Source: an uncultured Clostridia bacterium (lineage in GTDB: Bacteria > Bacillota > Clostridia > Christensenellales > Borkfalkiaceae). From it: a DNA stretch of 64,000 nucleotides. The translations under genes were made by a program, and so were the position numbers. The stretch spans positions 18,815-82,814 of the forward strand of contig CALVPX010000003.1 of the NCBI GenBank assembly GCA_944354265.1, written 5' to 3'. Of this stretch, positions 23,222 to 31,391 are shown piece by piece (within the stretch, counting starts at the first letter, position 1; the number at the start of each line of letters is the position of its first letter). The notes beneath the pieces were generated by a model. The model worked only from the letters and a program-made list of their open reading frames with translations, was not told the origin of the DNA and made no database searches.

Positions 23222-24724
23222 TCATGCTCCCGCATGCTTTATCCCAAGAATGTTGAGCTCGGTTTCGTTGAGGCCTACGCCGCGGAGCATAAGCCTGTTG
23301 CCGCGCAGGGCTTCGATGGAGTTGAGGCCCATGCCGCCCATCATCTCCTGAATTTCGTGGCTCCATGCGCGCACCAAGTTGACGAGGCGCTTGTAGCCTA
23401 TTTCGGGATTGAGCCTCTTTACGAGGTCGGGCCGCTGAGTGGCTATGCCCCAATTGCACTTGCCCGTATGGCAGCTGCGGCAGAGGTGACAGCCGAGCGC
23501 AAGCAGCGCCGCCGTGCCTATGTAGCAGGCGTCGGCGCCGAGGGCGATTGCCTTTACCACGTCTGCCGACGAATGGATTGAGCCGGCGACGACGACGGAC
23601 ACGCTGTCGCGTATGCCCTCCTGACGGAGACGCTCGTCCACCTGAGCCAAGGCAAGCTCTATGGGAATGCCCACATTGTCGCGTATCCTTGTGGGGGCGG
23701 CGCCCGTGCCGCCGCGGAAGCCGTCTATTGCGATGATATCCGCGCCCGAACGCGCCACGCCCGAGGCGATTGCCGCAACGTTGTGGACGGCGGCTATCTT
23801 TACTATTACGGGCTTGGTGTAGGCGGTTGCCTCCTTCAAGGTGTAGATTAGCTGTCTTAAATCCTCAATGGAGTAGATGTCGTGGTGGGGTGCGGGCGAA
23901 ATTGCGTCTATACCCTTGGGTATCATGCGGGTGGCGGATACCTCGTCGGATATCTTCATGCCGGGCAGGTGCCCGCCTATGCCGGGCTTTGCGCCCTGAC
24001 CCATTTTTATCTCTATCGCGGCGGCGGCCTTTAAGTATTCCTCATGCACGCCGAAGCGTCCGGACGCCACCTGAACGATGGTGTTTTTGCTGTATTTGTA
24101 GAAGTCGCGGTGCAGGCCGCCCTCGCCCGTGTTGTAGAAGATGCCAAGCTCCTCGGCGGCGCGCGCCAAGCTTTCGTGCGCGTTGTAGGATATGGAGCCG
24201 TAGCTCATCGCCGAGAACATTATGGGCGTTGTCAGCTTGAGCTGCGGGGGCAGAGTATCTACAAGCTTGCCCTCGATATCCCTCTTTATTTCGACGTCCT
24301 TCTTGCCAAGGTAGACGGTCGTCTCCATCGGTTCGCGCAGAGGGTCGATGGGAGGGTTGGTGACCTGCGAAGCGTTTACGAGTATTTTATTGAAATATAT
24401 GGGGTAGTCGTTGGGGTTTCCCATGGACGACAGCAGCACACCGCCCGAGCCTGCCTGACGGTAGACCTCGTTCATGGTCTGAACCGACCAATTTGAGTTG
24501 AGGCGGTAGGTGTCGTCGCTCTTTACTATCTTTAAGGCGTGCGTGGGGCACAGGCAGACGCAGCGGTGGCAGTTTACGCACTTTGTGGAGTCGGCAATCA
24601 TCTTGCCGAGGTCCTTGTCGTACTTATGTACTTCGTTGGAGCACTGCCTTTCGCATACTCTGCAGGCTATGCACAATTCGGGGTTGCGCACTACCTCGTA
24701 TTCGGCGGGGATAAACATATCCAT
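23222..24724 (-). CDS. Glutamate synthase FMN-binding core with N-terminal ferredoxin domain
   Basis: A 500-aa archaeal-type glutamate synthase. Two 4Fe-4S motifs sit at the N terminus (CIACRVCERQC, about 18-28; CVNCHRCVCLCP, about 49-60). The FMN/2-oxoglutarate barrel follows with FSAMSYGSISYNAHESLARAA, NTGEGG, IEIKMGQGAKPGIGGHLPG, SPAPHHDIYSIEDL, DGFRGGTGAAPTRI, and the 3Fe-4S cysteines ALGCHLCRSCHTGKCNWGIATQ. It converts glutamine-derived ammonia plus 2-oxoglutarate to glutamate. The start codon overlaps the amidotransferase stop by 1 nt (TAATG), so ammonia donor and acceptor domains are co-translated. Confidence 0.95.
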   Translation of the reverse strand: MDMFIPAEYEVVRNPELCIACRVCERQCSNEVHKYDKDLGKMIADSTKCVNCHRCVCLCPTHALKIVKSDDTYRLNSNWSVQTMNEVYRQAGSGGVLLSSMGNPNDYPIYFNKILVNASQVTNPPIDPLREPMETTVYLGKKDVEIKRDIEGKLVDTLPPQLKLTTPIMFSAMSYGSISYNAHESLARAAEELGIFYNTGEGGLHRDFYKYSKNTIVQVASGRFGVHEEYLKAAAAIEIKMGQGAKPGIGGHLPGMKISDEVSATRMIPKGIDAISPAPHHDIYSIEDLRQLIYTLKEATAYTKPVIVKIAAVHNVAAIASGVARSGADIIAIDGFRGGTGAAPTRIRDNVGIPIELALAQVDERLRQEGIRDSVSVVVAGSIHSSADVVKAIALGADACYIGTAALLALGCHLCRSCHTGKCNWGIATQRPDLVKRLNPEIGYKRLVNLVRAWSHEIQEMMGGMGLNSIEALRGNRLMLRGVGLNETELNILGIKHAGA

Positions 24725-25851
24725 TAGAGTGCGCCTCCTTCCTTGAGGGTGTATATGACCGGCTGACCGCCGGCGGGCGAATAAATTTTATCGAGGTCGG
24801 GCTCGATTACGCGTATGCCGCACTCTTCGGACGAGACGAATGCAAGGTCGCCCTTTTCGGCGCAGACCATGGAGCGCAGCTTGAGCCTGTCGTTGAGCGC
24901 CATTATGCCGCCCGTAAAGCCGAAGATTATGGAGAAGGGACCGTTGATGAGCAGCGACGGGAAGGCCTTTCTGAGGAATATCTCCTGCCTCCTCTCGTCC
25001 TCGCTCTTCTCCTCTATTGTCGACCAGAATGACGCGGAAATGACCTTTGCAATTTCGGGCAGGGTGAGCTTCTTGACCCTGATGAGGTAGTCGATGACGT
25101 AGGTTATGACCTCGGTATCGGTCTGAAGGGAGCACTTGTAGCCGAACATCTCTATGTAGCGCCTGTTGGCGTCGTAGGAGGAAATTTCGCCGTTGTGCAC
25201 GACGGAATAGTCCAAAAGGCCAAAGGGGTGCGCACCGCCCCACCACCCGGGGGTGTTTGTGGGATAGCGGCCGTGGCTAGTCCATGCATAGCCCTCGTAC
25301 TCCTCGTCGAGAAGGTAGAATCTGCCTATATCCTCGGGATAGCCCACGCCCTTGAATATGCCCATATTTTTGCCGCTCGAAAAGACGAACGCGCCCTTTA
25401 TTTCGGCGTTTATCTTGTTGACGCACTTGACCACATACTGCTCCTCGTCCATGAGGGAGTTTGCAAGCCTCTTTGACAGGGGCGAGAGGAAATAGCGGTA
25501 GATTATGGGTTCGTTTGTGATGCCCTTGGTCTTGCGCGTCTTCATCTCAGAGGAGTAGACGATTTCAAAATGGGTGATTAAAAAATCCTCCGTCTCCTTT
25601 TTGCACTGAAAGTCGTTATAGAAGAGATGAAAGGCATAATATTCCTTATAGTCGGGGTAGATGCCGTAGCCGGCGAAGCCGCCGCCGAGGCCGTTTGAAC
25701 GGTCGTGCATGGTGGCGATGGAGCGGATGACGTTAGCTCCCGTCATCTTCTTGCCGCTCCTGTCTATTATGGCGCTGACCGCACAGCCCGAAGGTATTCT
25801 TACTTCGCCCTCATACGGCGCGGTTTTAAGTTCAAGGTCGTTGACAAACAT
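24724..25851 (-). CDS. Class II glutamine amidotransferase subunit of glutamate synthase
   Basis: 375-aa Ntn-type glutaminase, equivalent to the N-terminal domain of bacterial GltB. The nucleophile is most likely Cys23 (RIPSGCAVSAI) after removal of a 22-residue propeptide, with the family blocks RSNGLGGGFAGYGIYP, TSHGRYPTNTPGWWGGAHPF, VVHNGEISSYDANR and LQTDTEV. It releases ammonia from glutamine for the FMN core encoded next. ATG 25849-25851 is preceded by CGGAGA, and it is the first gene of the six-gene operon. Confidence 0.95.
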   Translation of the reverse strand: MFVNDLELKTAPYEGEVRIPSGCAVSAIIDRSGKKMTGANVIRSIATMHDRSNGLGGGFAGYGIYPDYKEYYAFHLFYNDFQCKKETEDFLITHFEIVYSSEMKTRKTKGITNEPIIYRYFLSPLSKRLANSLMDEEQYVVKCVNKINAEIKGAFVFSSGKNMGIFKGVGYPEDIGRFYLLDEEYEGYAWTSHGRYPTNTPGWWGGAHPFGLLDYSVVHNGEISSYDANRRYIEMFGYKCSLQTDTEVITYVIDYLIRVKKLTLPEIAKVISASFWSTIEEKSEDERRQEIFLRKAFPSLLINGPFSIIFGFTGGIMALNDRLKLRSMVCAEKGDLAFVSSEECGIRVIEPDLDKIYSPAGGQPVIYTLKEGGAL

Positions 25852-25936
25852 ATATATCTCCGTAGTATGCGCCGAATCGCACTTTATTACACTAAAGTGA
25901 AAAGTACACTGTCTGTGCAGGGTACTGCAACTCGAC
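25852..25936 (-). promoter_or_regulatory. Leader of the glutamate synthase operon
   Basis: The ~85-nt leader can form TGCAG-TACC-CTGCA and a 7-bp stem CACTTTA/TAAAGTG with a 6-nt loop. No known riboswitch is recognised; the hexaloop lacks the A1/G4 pattern of ANTAR targets. Confidence 0.4.
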
Positions 25937-25942
25937 TTTTAT

Positions 25943-25971
25943 ATTATAAAATAAACGGGGCGTTAAGTCAA
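25943..25971 (-). promoter_or_regulatory. Sigma-A promoter of the glutamate synthase operon
   Basis: Minus-strand TTGACT (25966-25971), 17-bp spacer, TATAAT (25943-25948). Same hexamers and spacing as the glnN promoter. Confidence 0.8.
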
Positions 25972-26057
25972 GCGCATAAATATGGCAAGGGACGCCAAAC
26001 GCGCCCCTTTTGGTTTGTTAAATATGATAGATTGTATAAGCTGAGGTTATATGTAAT

Positions 26058-26310
26058 GTGAAATACACGACTACGCAGTGTGTGAAATAGCGGCATATAC
26101 GCCGCTGTGAAATGCGCCATGTGTAATAGAGAATAAAAAAGCTATGCCCATGGCGCGTGAAATGCAACATGAATGTTGCGTTGTGGCAGACGATTATTAT
26201 TTTAAATAATTTTTACCATAACGTGCAACGCAGTTGCACATTTCACAAACACAACGTGTTTATTTCACGCACGAAGTGCATTTCACGCAGAGCAACGCTC
26301 TGCATTTCAC
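26058..26310 (+). repeat. Composite hairpin-array element, full copy (forward)
   Basis: Left arm: ACAC/GTGT, AGCGGC/GCCGCT, GCGCCAT/ATGGCGC (long loop), GCAACAT/ATGTTGC, with GTGAAAT separators. Core: GTTGTGGCAGACGATTA ... ACCATAAC. Right arm: GTGCAAC/GTTGCAC, AAACAC/GTGTTT, GCAC/GTGC, GCAGAGC/GCTCTGC, with ATTTCAC. The last separator supplies the TGA stop of the clc gene. Confidence 0.88.
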
Positions 26311-27929
26311 TCATTGCGCTGCTTTCCCACTATCGTATACAGATAGTCGAGCACCTCCTGCTCGTCCACGGCGGTGCACTCGAAGTCGAGCACCTGTCCC
26401 GCCTGCAGCTTTGTGCCGCCCGAGGGAATTATTGAGGAGCCGTCCTCCCCCCTCACTGCCACGACGAGGCCGTTTGACGGCCAAATGATTTTGTTGATCT
26501 TTCCGCCGTCGGCAAGCGAACCGGGGCGGACGGCGACGGAGACGCGCACCGTCTTTTCCCGCCCGGCGAAGCCTTCGTCGCGGATGAAGGCGTGCAGGTT
26601 ATTTTCGTACCCCGGCTCGAGGCGGCAGACTTCGGCGACGAGCGAGGCTATTACCACGCCCAAGAGGGCGGGCAGGGGATTGGCAAATTGCCCCGTAAGT
26701 TCAAACACCATGAACAGCCCCGTTATGGGCGCGCGCACGAAGGTGGTGAAGAACACCGACATGCAGATGATTATTATATAGTCGCAGTATGCGCCGTCCA
26801 TTCCCGCCTGCACAAACAGCGCCGACAGCAGGGCGCCCAACCCTGCGCCGACGGCGAGCATGGGTATGAACACGCCGCAGGGCACGCCGCACGCCATGTA
26901 CAGCGTCATTAAAATGTATCTTAATACGACGATTATGAGAAGAGAGACCAAAAAGCCCGCGCCGAGGACGGAGAGCCCTTGAAAATTGCCCGTGCCGCCC
27001 GTGGATATGGCGTGGATGAAGTTGTGCCCGCCGCCCATGGCGTATACGGTGATGAGGCCGAACGCGCCCGACAGCACAAAGGGTATTGTAAATTTGCCCA
27101 CGCCCTTAAAGAAGGTAATTTTTTTGAAAAGTTTTTTGGCGCCCTGCACCGAATAGTAGAATGCGACAGCGGCAAGGGCAACTATGAGCGCGGCCAACGC
27201 GACGAAGAGGTAGCCGTCCCATCCGAGCGGCGTGAATACAAAACCTTCGAAGGCCGAACCTATTTCAAAGCCGAACGCCGCCCTTATGCCCGTGCGCACG
27301 GCGAGCGCCGTAATTACCGACACGGACGCGCTGACGAACACGACGGGCGAGAAGGATTTGAAGGCCTCCTCAAGCGCGAAGATCATGCCCGTGACGGGGG
27401 CGTTGAAGGCGACGGCAAAGCCCGCGGAGGCGCCGCCGGCTATCTGCAGGCGGCGTATCATGTAGGGACGGCGGAGTATGCGCCCCGTTCCCTCGCCCAC
27501 GCAGCCGCCCATCTCTATGGAGGGGCCCTCGCTGCCGGCCGCAAGCCCTAAGAACACGCAGGCGAGCGAGGCGGCAAACATTGAGCACAGGGTGACGTAC
27601 CAATTGAAGGGAAACTTGCCGCGGCAGGCGCCCTCTATCTGCGGTATGCCGCTGCCGCGTATCATGGGCACAAACTTTACGAGCGTGCCTATTGCCAACG
27701 CGCCCGCAAACAACCCTACGAACAGCAGGGGAATAAACGCGGGATTTTGGCGAAGCAAATCGTAGAGCTGACGGGAGTATTGCTCGCCGTAGCTCGTGCA
27801 GATGGTGTAAAAAGTTATGACTACGCCCGCGAACAGCCCTGTGATAAACGAAACAAAGACTACGTTTATGCCGTAAAATTTGAACGCCAACCATGCGCGG
27901 GACAACTTTTTCTTATCTATGCCCTTCAC
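26307..27929 (-). CDS. CLC-family chloride channel/transporter with C-terminal TrkA-C domain
   Basis: An integral membrane Cl- channel or Cl-/H+ antiporter. The three CLC selectivity motifs are GSGIPQIEG, the gating-glutamate loop GSEGPSIEMGG and GVPCGVFIPM; many hydrophobic helices follow. The last ~75 residues (KTVRVSVAVRPGSLADG ... IIPSGGTKLQAGQVLDF) form a TrkA-C/RCK-C ligand-binding fold. The start is uncertain: I prefer GTG 27927-27929, which has GAGG 6 nt upstream, giving 540 aa and a 17-nt overlap with the ATP-grasp gene; ATGs at 27941, 27944 or 27959 are alternatives. The stop TGA lies within the ATTTCAC end of a hairpin-array element. Confidence 0.9.
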   Translation of the reverse strand: MKGIDKKKLSRAWLAFKFYGINVVFVSFITGLFAGVVITFYTICTSYGEQYSRQLYDLLRQNPAFIPLLFVGLFAGALAIGTLVKFVPMIRGSGIPQIEGACRGKFPFNWYVTLCSMFAASLACVFLGLAAGSEGPSIEMGGCVGEGTGRILRRPYMIRRLQIAGGASAGFAVAFNAPVTGMIFALEEAFKSFSPVVFVSASVSVITALAVRTGIRAAFGFEIGSAFEGFVFTPLGWDGYLFVALAALIVALAAVAFYYSVQGAKKLFKKITFFKGVGKFTIPFVLSGAFGLITVYAMGGGHNFIHAISTGGTGNFQGLSVLGAGFLVSLLIIVVLRYILMTLYMACGVPCGVFIPMLAVGAGLGALLSALFVQAGMDGAYCDYIIIICMSVFFTTFVRAPITGLFMVFELTGQFANPLPALLGVVIASLVAEVCRLEPGYENNLHAFIRDEGFAGREKTVRVSVAVRPGSLADGGKINKIIWPSNGLVVAVRGEDGSSIIPSGGTKLQAGQVLDFECTAVDEQEVLDYLYTIVGKQRNE

Positions 27930-28806
27930 CGTACACCTCATCATACATGTATTGCGCATAAATTTTTGCCACGTTTACGCCCGTGACACGCTCTATGCCG
28001 CCGAAAAATGCGTTGGAGTTGACCTCGCAGACGAGGTAGCCCTCCTCGTCGAACAGCACATCTATGCCGCAGTAGTCGGGGCATATGTGGCGGGCAACCC
28101 TTTGGCAGAGCGCTGTCAACTGTCCGTCGGCAACAAAGGGAGAGCCCGTGCCGCCCAGCTCTATGTTGGAGCGGAAATCACAGTCCGATTGCCTGAGCAT
28201 GGCGGCGACGACCTTGCCGCCGACGGTTATGATGCGCACGTCCCTCCCCGCGCTGTTTGCAACATAGCGCTCGAACAGGTGGGGCGAGCACTGCAATTTT
28301 TGGGCAATTTGCTCAAGCTGCGCACGGTTTTCGGCCTTGAACACACCCGAACCGAGCGAACCGTAGCTTGCCTTTACAATTACGGGATAGCCGAGGCGGC
28401 GCTCGACCTCGTCGAGGGCGCTCTCTTTGACCCTCTCCCCGGGGGTGTAGCACAGCAGCCCCGGCAGGGTGAGCGGCATGGGTATGCCGCAGTCTGCAAG
28501 CTTAATTGAGGTGAGCATCTTGTCGTCGCAGTCCTCTATGGCGGCGGCACTGTTGAAGAGGCGCATGCCGCACTTTTCAAGCATGCGGGCGACATACTTG
28601 TCCTTATCGAGGTACACGCAGAAGTCGTAATTTTCAGCCGAACACGACAGCGTACCCCCCTCCTCCACCGCGCAGGGAAAAAAGTCGTTGGGGCGGACAT
28701 CGGCAGTCACCCCTAAGCGGGCGAACTCCTCTTTAAGCCGCGCAGACTGATTCAAAGCGCTTTTAAGCCGCGAATAGGCATTGACGATAATTAAACACCT
28801 TTTCAT
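27913..28806 (-). CDS. RimK/LysX-type ATP-grasp ligase
   Basis: 297 aa. The ATP-grasp core has the lysine-bearing GYPVIVKASYGSLGSGVFKAEN (about 140-161), the adenine-contact LFERYVANSAGRDVRIITVGG and the metal-binding YLVCEVNSNAFFGGIERVTG near the C terminus. The closest look is to alpha-L-glutamate/amino-group ligases (RimK, LysX, MptN). These attach an amino acid to a carboxylate, but no carrier protein or pathway partner is adjacent, so the substrate is unknown. A TATAAT lies 8 nt before the ATG and no Shine-Dalgarno is present. It overlaps the CLC gene, so the two may be co-transcribed. Confidence 0.85.
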   Translation of the reverse strand: MKRCLIIVNAYSRLKSALNQSARLKEEFARLGVTADVRPNDFFPCAVEEGGTLSCSAENYDFCVYLDKDKYVARMLEKCGMRLFNSAAAIEDCDDKMLTSIKLADCGIPMPLTLPGLLCYTPGERVKESALDEVERRLGYPVIVKASYGSLGSGVFKAENRAQLEQIAQKLQCSPHLFERYVANSAGRDVRIITVGGKVVAAMLRQSDCDFRSNIELGGTGSPFVADGQLTALCQRVARHICPDYCGIDVLFDEEGYLVCEVNSNAFFGGIERVTGVNVAKIYAQYMYDEVYGEGHR

Positions 28807-28814
28807 ACAGGAAA

Positions 28815-28843
28815 ATTATAGCAGGACAGACAGATAAATGCAA
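28815..28843 (-). promoter_or_regulatory. Promoter of the ATP-grasp/CLC pair, nearly leaderless
   Basis: Minus-strand TTGCAT (28838-28843), 17-bp spacer, TATAAT (28815-28820), then 8 nt and the ATG; the 5' UTR would be about 2 nt. Confidence 0.65.
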
Positions 28844-28901
28844 TAAATTTTTGAGTAGAATGCCATTCACTGCTGAAAATCAAGCTTATGCGCCCTCCCC
28901 T

Positions 28902-29010
28902 GTCATCTTGAGCGAAGCCGTAAGGCTGAGTCGAAAGATCTAGTTCGATTACATACCGAACTAGATACATTCGACTGCGCAGAGTTACACTCTGCTCCGC
29001 TCAGTATGAC
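28902..29010. repeat. GTCATCTTGAG / CTCAGTATGAC repeat
   Basis: GTCATCTTGAGCGAAGCCG ... GTCGAAAGATCTAGTTCG ... ATACATTCGACTGCGCAGAG ... CTCAGTATGAC, about 109 bp; related copies at 17476, 36350 and 49655. Confidence 0.8.
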
Positions 29011-29049
29011 GCAACTGCACGGAACAACTGCTGCGGCGACACGCGCTGA

Positions 29050-29080
29050 AAGGGGCGCGCCCAAATTGGGCGCGCCCCTT
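29050..29080 (-). terminator. GC-rich hairpin after the amt-PII gene
   Basis: AAGGGGCGCGCCC / GGGCGCGCCCCTT, 13-bp stem with a 5-nt loop, located 38 nt after the stop. It has only TTT after the stem, so it could be a weak terminator or an RNA-stabilising stem. Confidence 0.55.
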
Positions 29081-29118
29081 CCAAAGTATCTATGAGAGAG
29101 CAGGATGAGCAGAAAAAA

Positions 29119-30906
29119 TTATTTTGCGTTGTCGAGGGCGTCTGCACCCGTTTCGCCGGTGCGCACCCTCATTACGTTTTCGATATCGCTGACGAATATC
29201 TTGCCTGCGCCGACCTTGCCGTCGTCGAGCACCTTCTGTGCCACGGCCACTACGAGCTTGGGGTCGACGGTGGAGACGACAATGTCTACCTGAACCTTTG
29301 GTATGAGGTGCATAGAAGTCTTTACGCCGCGGTACTGACCCGTCTTGCCCGCCTGAACGCCGCAGCCCATGACGGACGATACCGTCATGCCCGTGACGCC
29401 TATCTGCGCGAGCGCGTCCTTTAAGGTGAGGAATTTATCCTGTGCGGTTATGATAGTGACCTTAGTATATCTTCCGCCCGTCTTTGCGGGGTTGAGCTCG
29501 ATATTGGCGGGAACGACGCCTGAGACATCGACTTCGGTAGCTTCGCCGTCAAGTATGGGCACATTGAGTTGGAAGTCGGCATAAGCCGAAGCAAGGCCGT
29601 GTTCCGTTATATCGAGGCCGATTACCTCCTCCTCTGCGCTTGCGCGGAGGCCGTTCCAACTCTTGCCGAGCTCGATTACGCGCTTGGGATTGACAGTTTT
29701 GAACTTGATCATGACGGGCACATACTTGATTGCCGCGAACAGCACTATCATCCATACGGCCGTCCATGTTATTACGGTTATTATGCCCGTGACCTGCATG
29801 CCGAGCAGGTATCCGTTGCCGCCGTAGAATATGCCGAGCTGCGAAGGATCTGTAAGTGCGCCGGGGGCTCCGTCCTGATAATTTTGGCAAGCAAAGAAAC
29901 CTACCGCAAGAGTGCCCCATATGCCGTTTGCAAAGTGGACGGCAACGGCGCCGACGGGGTCGTCGACATGGAATACTTTGTCGAGCGCTTCGGCCACTAC
30001 GACCACGAGTATGCCCGAAACAATGCCTATGCACGTTGCGCCTATGGGGTCGACGATGTGGCAGCCTGCGGTGATACCCACGAGGCCTGCGAGCGAGGCG
30101 TTGAGACACATGCTTACGTCGGGCTTGCCGCTCCTTATCCATGTGAATATCATGCAGGAGACGACTGCGAGCGCGGGGGAAATTGTTGTGTTTACAAAAA
30201 TTATGGCGAGAGATTCAATTGAAGTTGCGGCGGCACCGTTGAAGCCGTACCAACCGAACCAAAGAATGAACACGCCGAGCGCGCCAAGGGGGATGGAATG
30301 ACCCTGAATTGCATTTACCTTGATTACTTTGCCCTTTTCGTCGCGCTCGTACTTGCCGATGCGGGCGCCCTCCATTGCGGCGCCGATGAGCGCGGCCGTG
30401 CCGCCTACCATGTGAATGGCGGTTGAGCCTGCAAAATCGACAAAGCCCATTGAAGTCAGCCATGCGTTATCGCCGAGACCCCATATCCATCCCGCTTCGA
30501 TGGGATATACTACGAGGGAAATGAGCGCAGAATATATACAATAAGCGGCAAATCTTGTGCGCTCTGCCATGGCGCCCGAAACGATGGTCGCGGCGGTTGC
30601 GCAGAACACGAGGTTGAACACAAAGTTAGACGCAAGACCGTTTTCATTGGTTATAAATGCGTCGAAGTCTGAAAACATTCCGAGATTGGGAACGCCGCAG
30701 AAATGCCCCACAGCCTCCAATCCGACGAGCAGTGAAAAGCCGAGCAACATGAACACAACAGTACCGATGCAGAAATCGATAAGGTTTTTCATGATTATAT
30801 TGCCGGCGTTTTTGGCTCGCGTAAATCCGGTTTCCACCATGGCAAATCCGGCCTGCATAAAGAAGACGAAAGCCGCGCCTATCAGAAACCATATACCAAA
30901 ATCCAT
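29119..30906 (-). CDS. Ammonium transporter Amt fused to a C-terminal PII signalling domain
   Basis: 595 aa. Residues about 1-420 are an Amt/Mep/Rh channel: VEMTGFTRAKN-type opening (FFMQAGFAMVETGFTRAKN), the pore twin histidines in TAIHMVGGTAAL and VAVHFANGIWG, and about 11 membrane spans. A linker of about 55 residues leads to a complete PII (GlnB/GlnK) domain at 479-595, with ITGMT-like GVTGMTVSSV, T-loop (about 516-534) ending IPKVQVDIVV, B-loop DGKVGAGKIFV and C-loop MRVRTGE. The T-loop position of the uridylylated Tyr51 is Thr here (YRGVKTS), so uridylylation is not expected. GGAGG precedes the ATG. It sits next to GS-III. Confidence 0.95.
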   Translation of the reverse strand: MDFGIWFLIGAAFVFFMQAGFAMVETGFTRAKNAGNIIMKNLIDFCIGTVVFMLLGFSLLVGLEAVGHFCGVPNLGMFSDFDAFITNENGLASNFVFNLVFCATAATIVSGAMAERTRFAAYCIYSALISLVVYPIEAGWIWGLGDNAWLTSMGFVDFAGSTAIHMVGGTAALIGAAMEGARIGKYERDEKGKVIKVNAIQGHSIPLGALGVFILWFGWYGFNGAAATSIESLAIIFVNTTISPALAVVSCMIFTWIRSGKPDVSMCLNASLAGLVGITAGCHIVDPIGATCIGIVSGILVVVVAEALDKVFHVDDPVGAVAVHFANGIWGTLAVGFFACQNYQDGAPGALTDPSQLGIFYGGNGYLLGMQVTGIITVITWTAVWMIVLFAAIKYVPVMIKFKTVNPKRVIELGKSWNGLRASAEEEVIGLDITEHGLASAYADFQLNVPILDGEATEVDVSGVVPANIELNPAKTGGRYTKVTIITAQDKFLTLKDALAQIGVTGMTVSSVMGCGVQAGKTGQYRGVKTSMHLIPKVQVDIVVSTVDPKLVVAVAQKVLDDGKVGAGKIFVSDIENVMRVRTGETGADALDNAK

Positions 30907-30939
30907 AAAAAGCCTCCAATATTTTTTCTTAAATTTTTA

Positions 30940-31023
30940 ATCAAAAAGGCCTTTTTTGATGATTCACCTCTGTTACCCTTTAAGGTCGTCGGGGCGATAA
31001 GGCTACGGGAATTTCACCCGTAG
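30940..31023 (-). promoter_or_regulatory. Structured leader of amt-PII
   Basis: Hairpin CTACGGG/CCCGTAG (31003-31023, 7-nt loop) is followed by CCTTAAAGGGTAACAGAGG and then an ATCAAAAA/TTTTTGAT stem (30940-30960) trailing T-rich sequence, 34 nt before the start codon. It could be an attenuating terminator; no known riboswitch class matched by eye. Confidence 0.4.
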
Positions 31024-31080
31024 CAGCGCAGCTTATTAGGGCTGCTATGAAGGGGGAAGAATAAAAAACTATTTATTCTT

Positions 31081-31180
31081 GTCATTTCGGCTAAGCGAAT
31101 GGAATGAGCGCACGGAGAAATCTCTTGGCTACCATTGTCGCGCTTACCGCGCAGATTTCTCGACTGCGCTCGAAATGACA
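31081..31180. repeat. GTCATTTCGA palindromic repeat, short form
   Basis: GTCATTTCGGCTAAGCG ... GGAGAAATCTC ... ACCATTGTCGCGC ... CGCTCGAAATGAC, 100 bp. Confidence 0.8.
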
Positions 31181-31209
31181 ATGGTAGTTGCGCCAAAGGC
31201 GCATAATTA

Positions 31210-31391
31210 CGTTTGCAAGCGAAACCGCGCTTTCGCGCCGCAAGCCCCTGTTTGCTGCGGTCAGCAGCCTCAGCGGGGTGAATTGACGCGACTATATAAT
31301 ATGTGGGCTATTTAAAGTCGCGGCAAGCGGGGCTGGCCCCGCAGATAACGGCGAGTTGGTGCATATCCTCTTATGCACAACGAGCGTTAAC
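31210..31391 (-). repeat. Structured 3' element, copy 3 (after glnN)
   Basis: In transcript sense: GTTAACGCTCGTTGTGCAT...ATGCACCAACTCGCCGTTA, GCGGGGC/GCCCCGC, TTGCCGCGACTTTA...TAGTCGCGTCAA with loop TAGCCCACATA, CTGCTGACCGCAG, and a GCGAAA-type stem replacing the GCCCCAAAA stem of copies 1 and 2. It begins at the base next to the glnN stop. Confidence 0.75.

Noticed and set aside
25852-25936. ANTAR dual-hexaloop or T-box in the glutamate synthase leader
   Set aside because: Only one hexaloop hairpin is seen and it lacks the conserved A1/G4; no T-box sequence or specifier loop is found.
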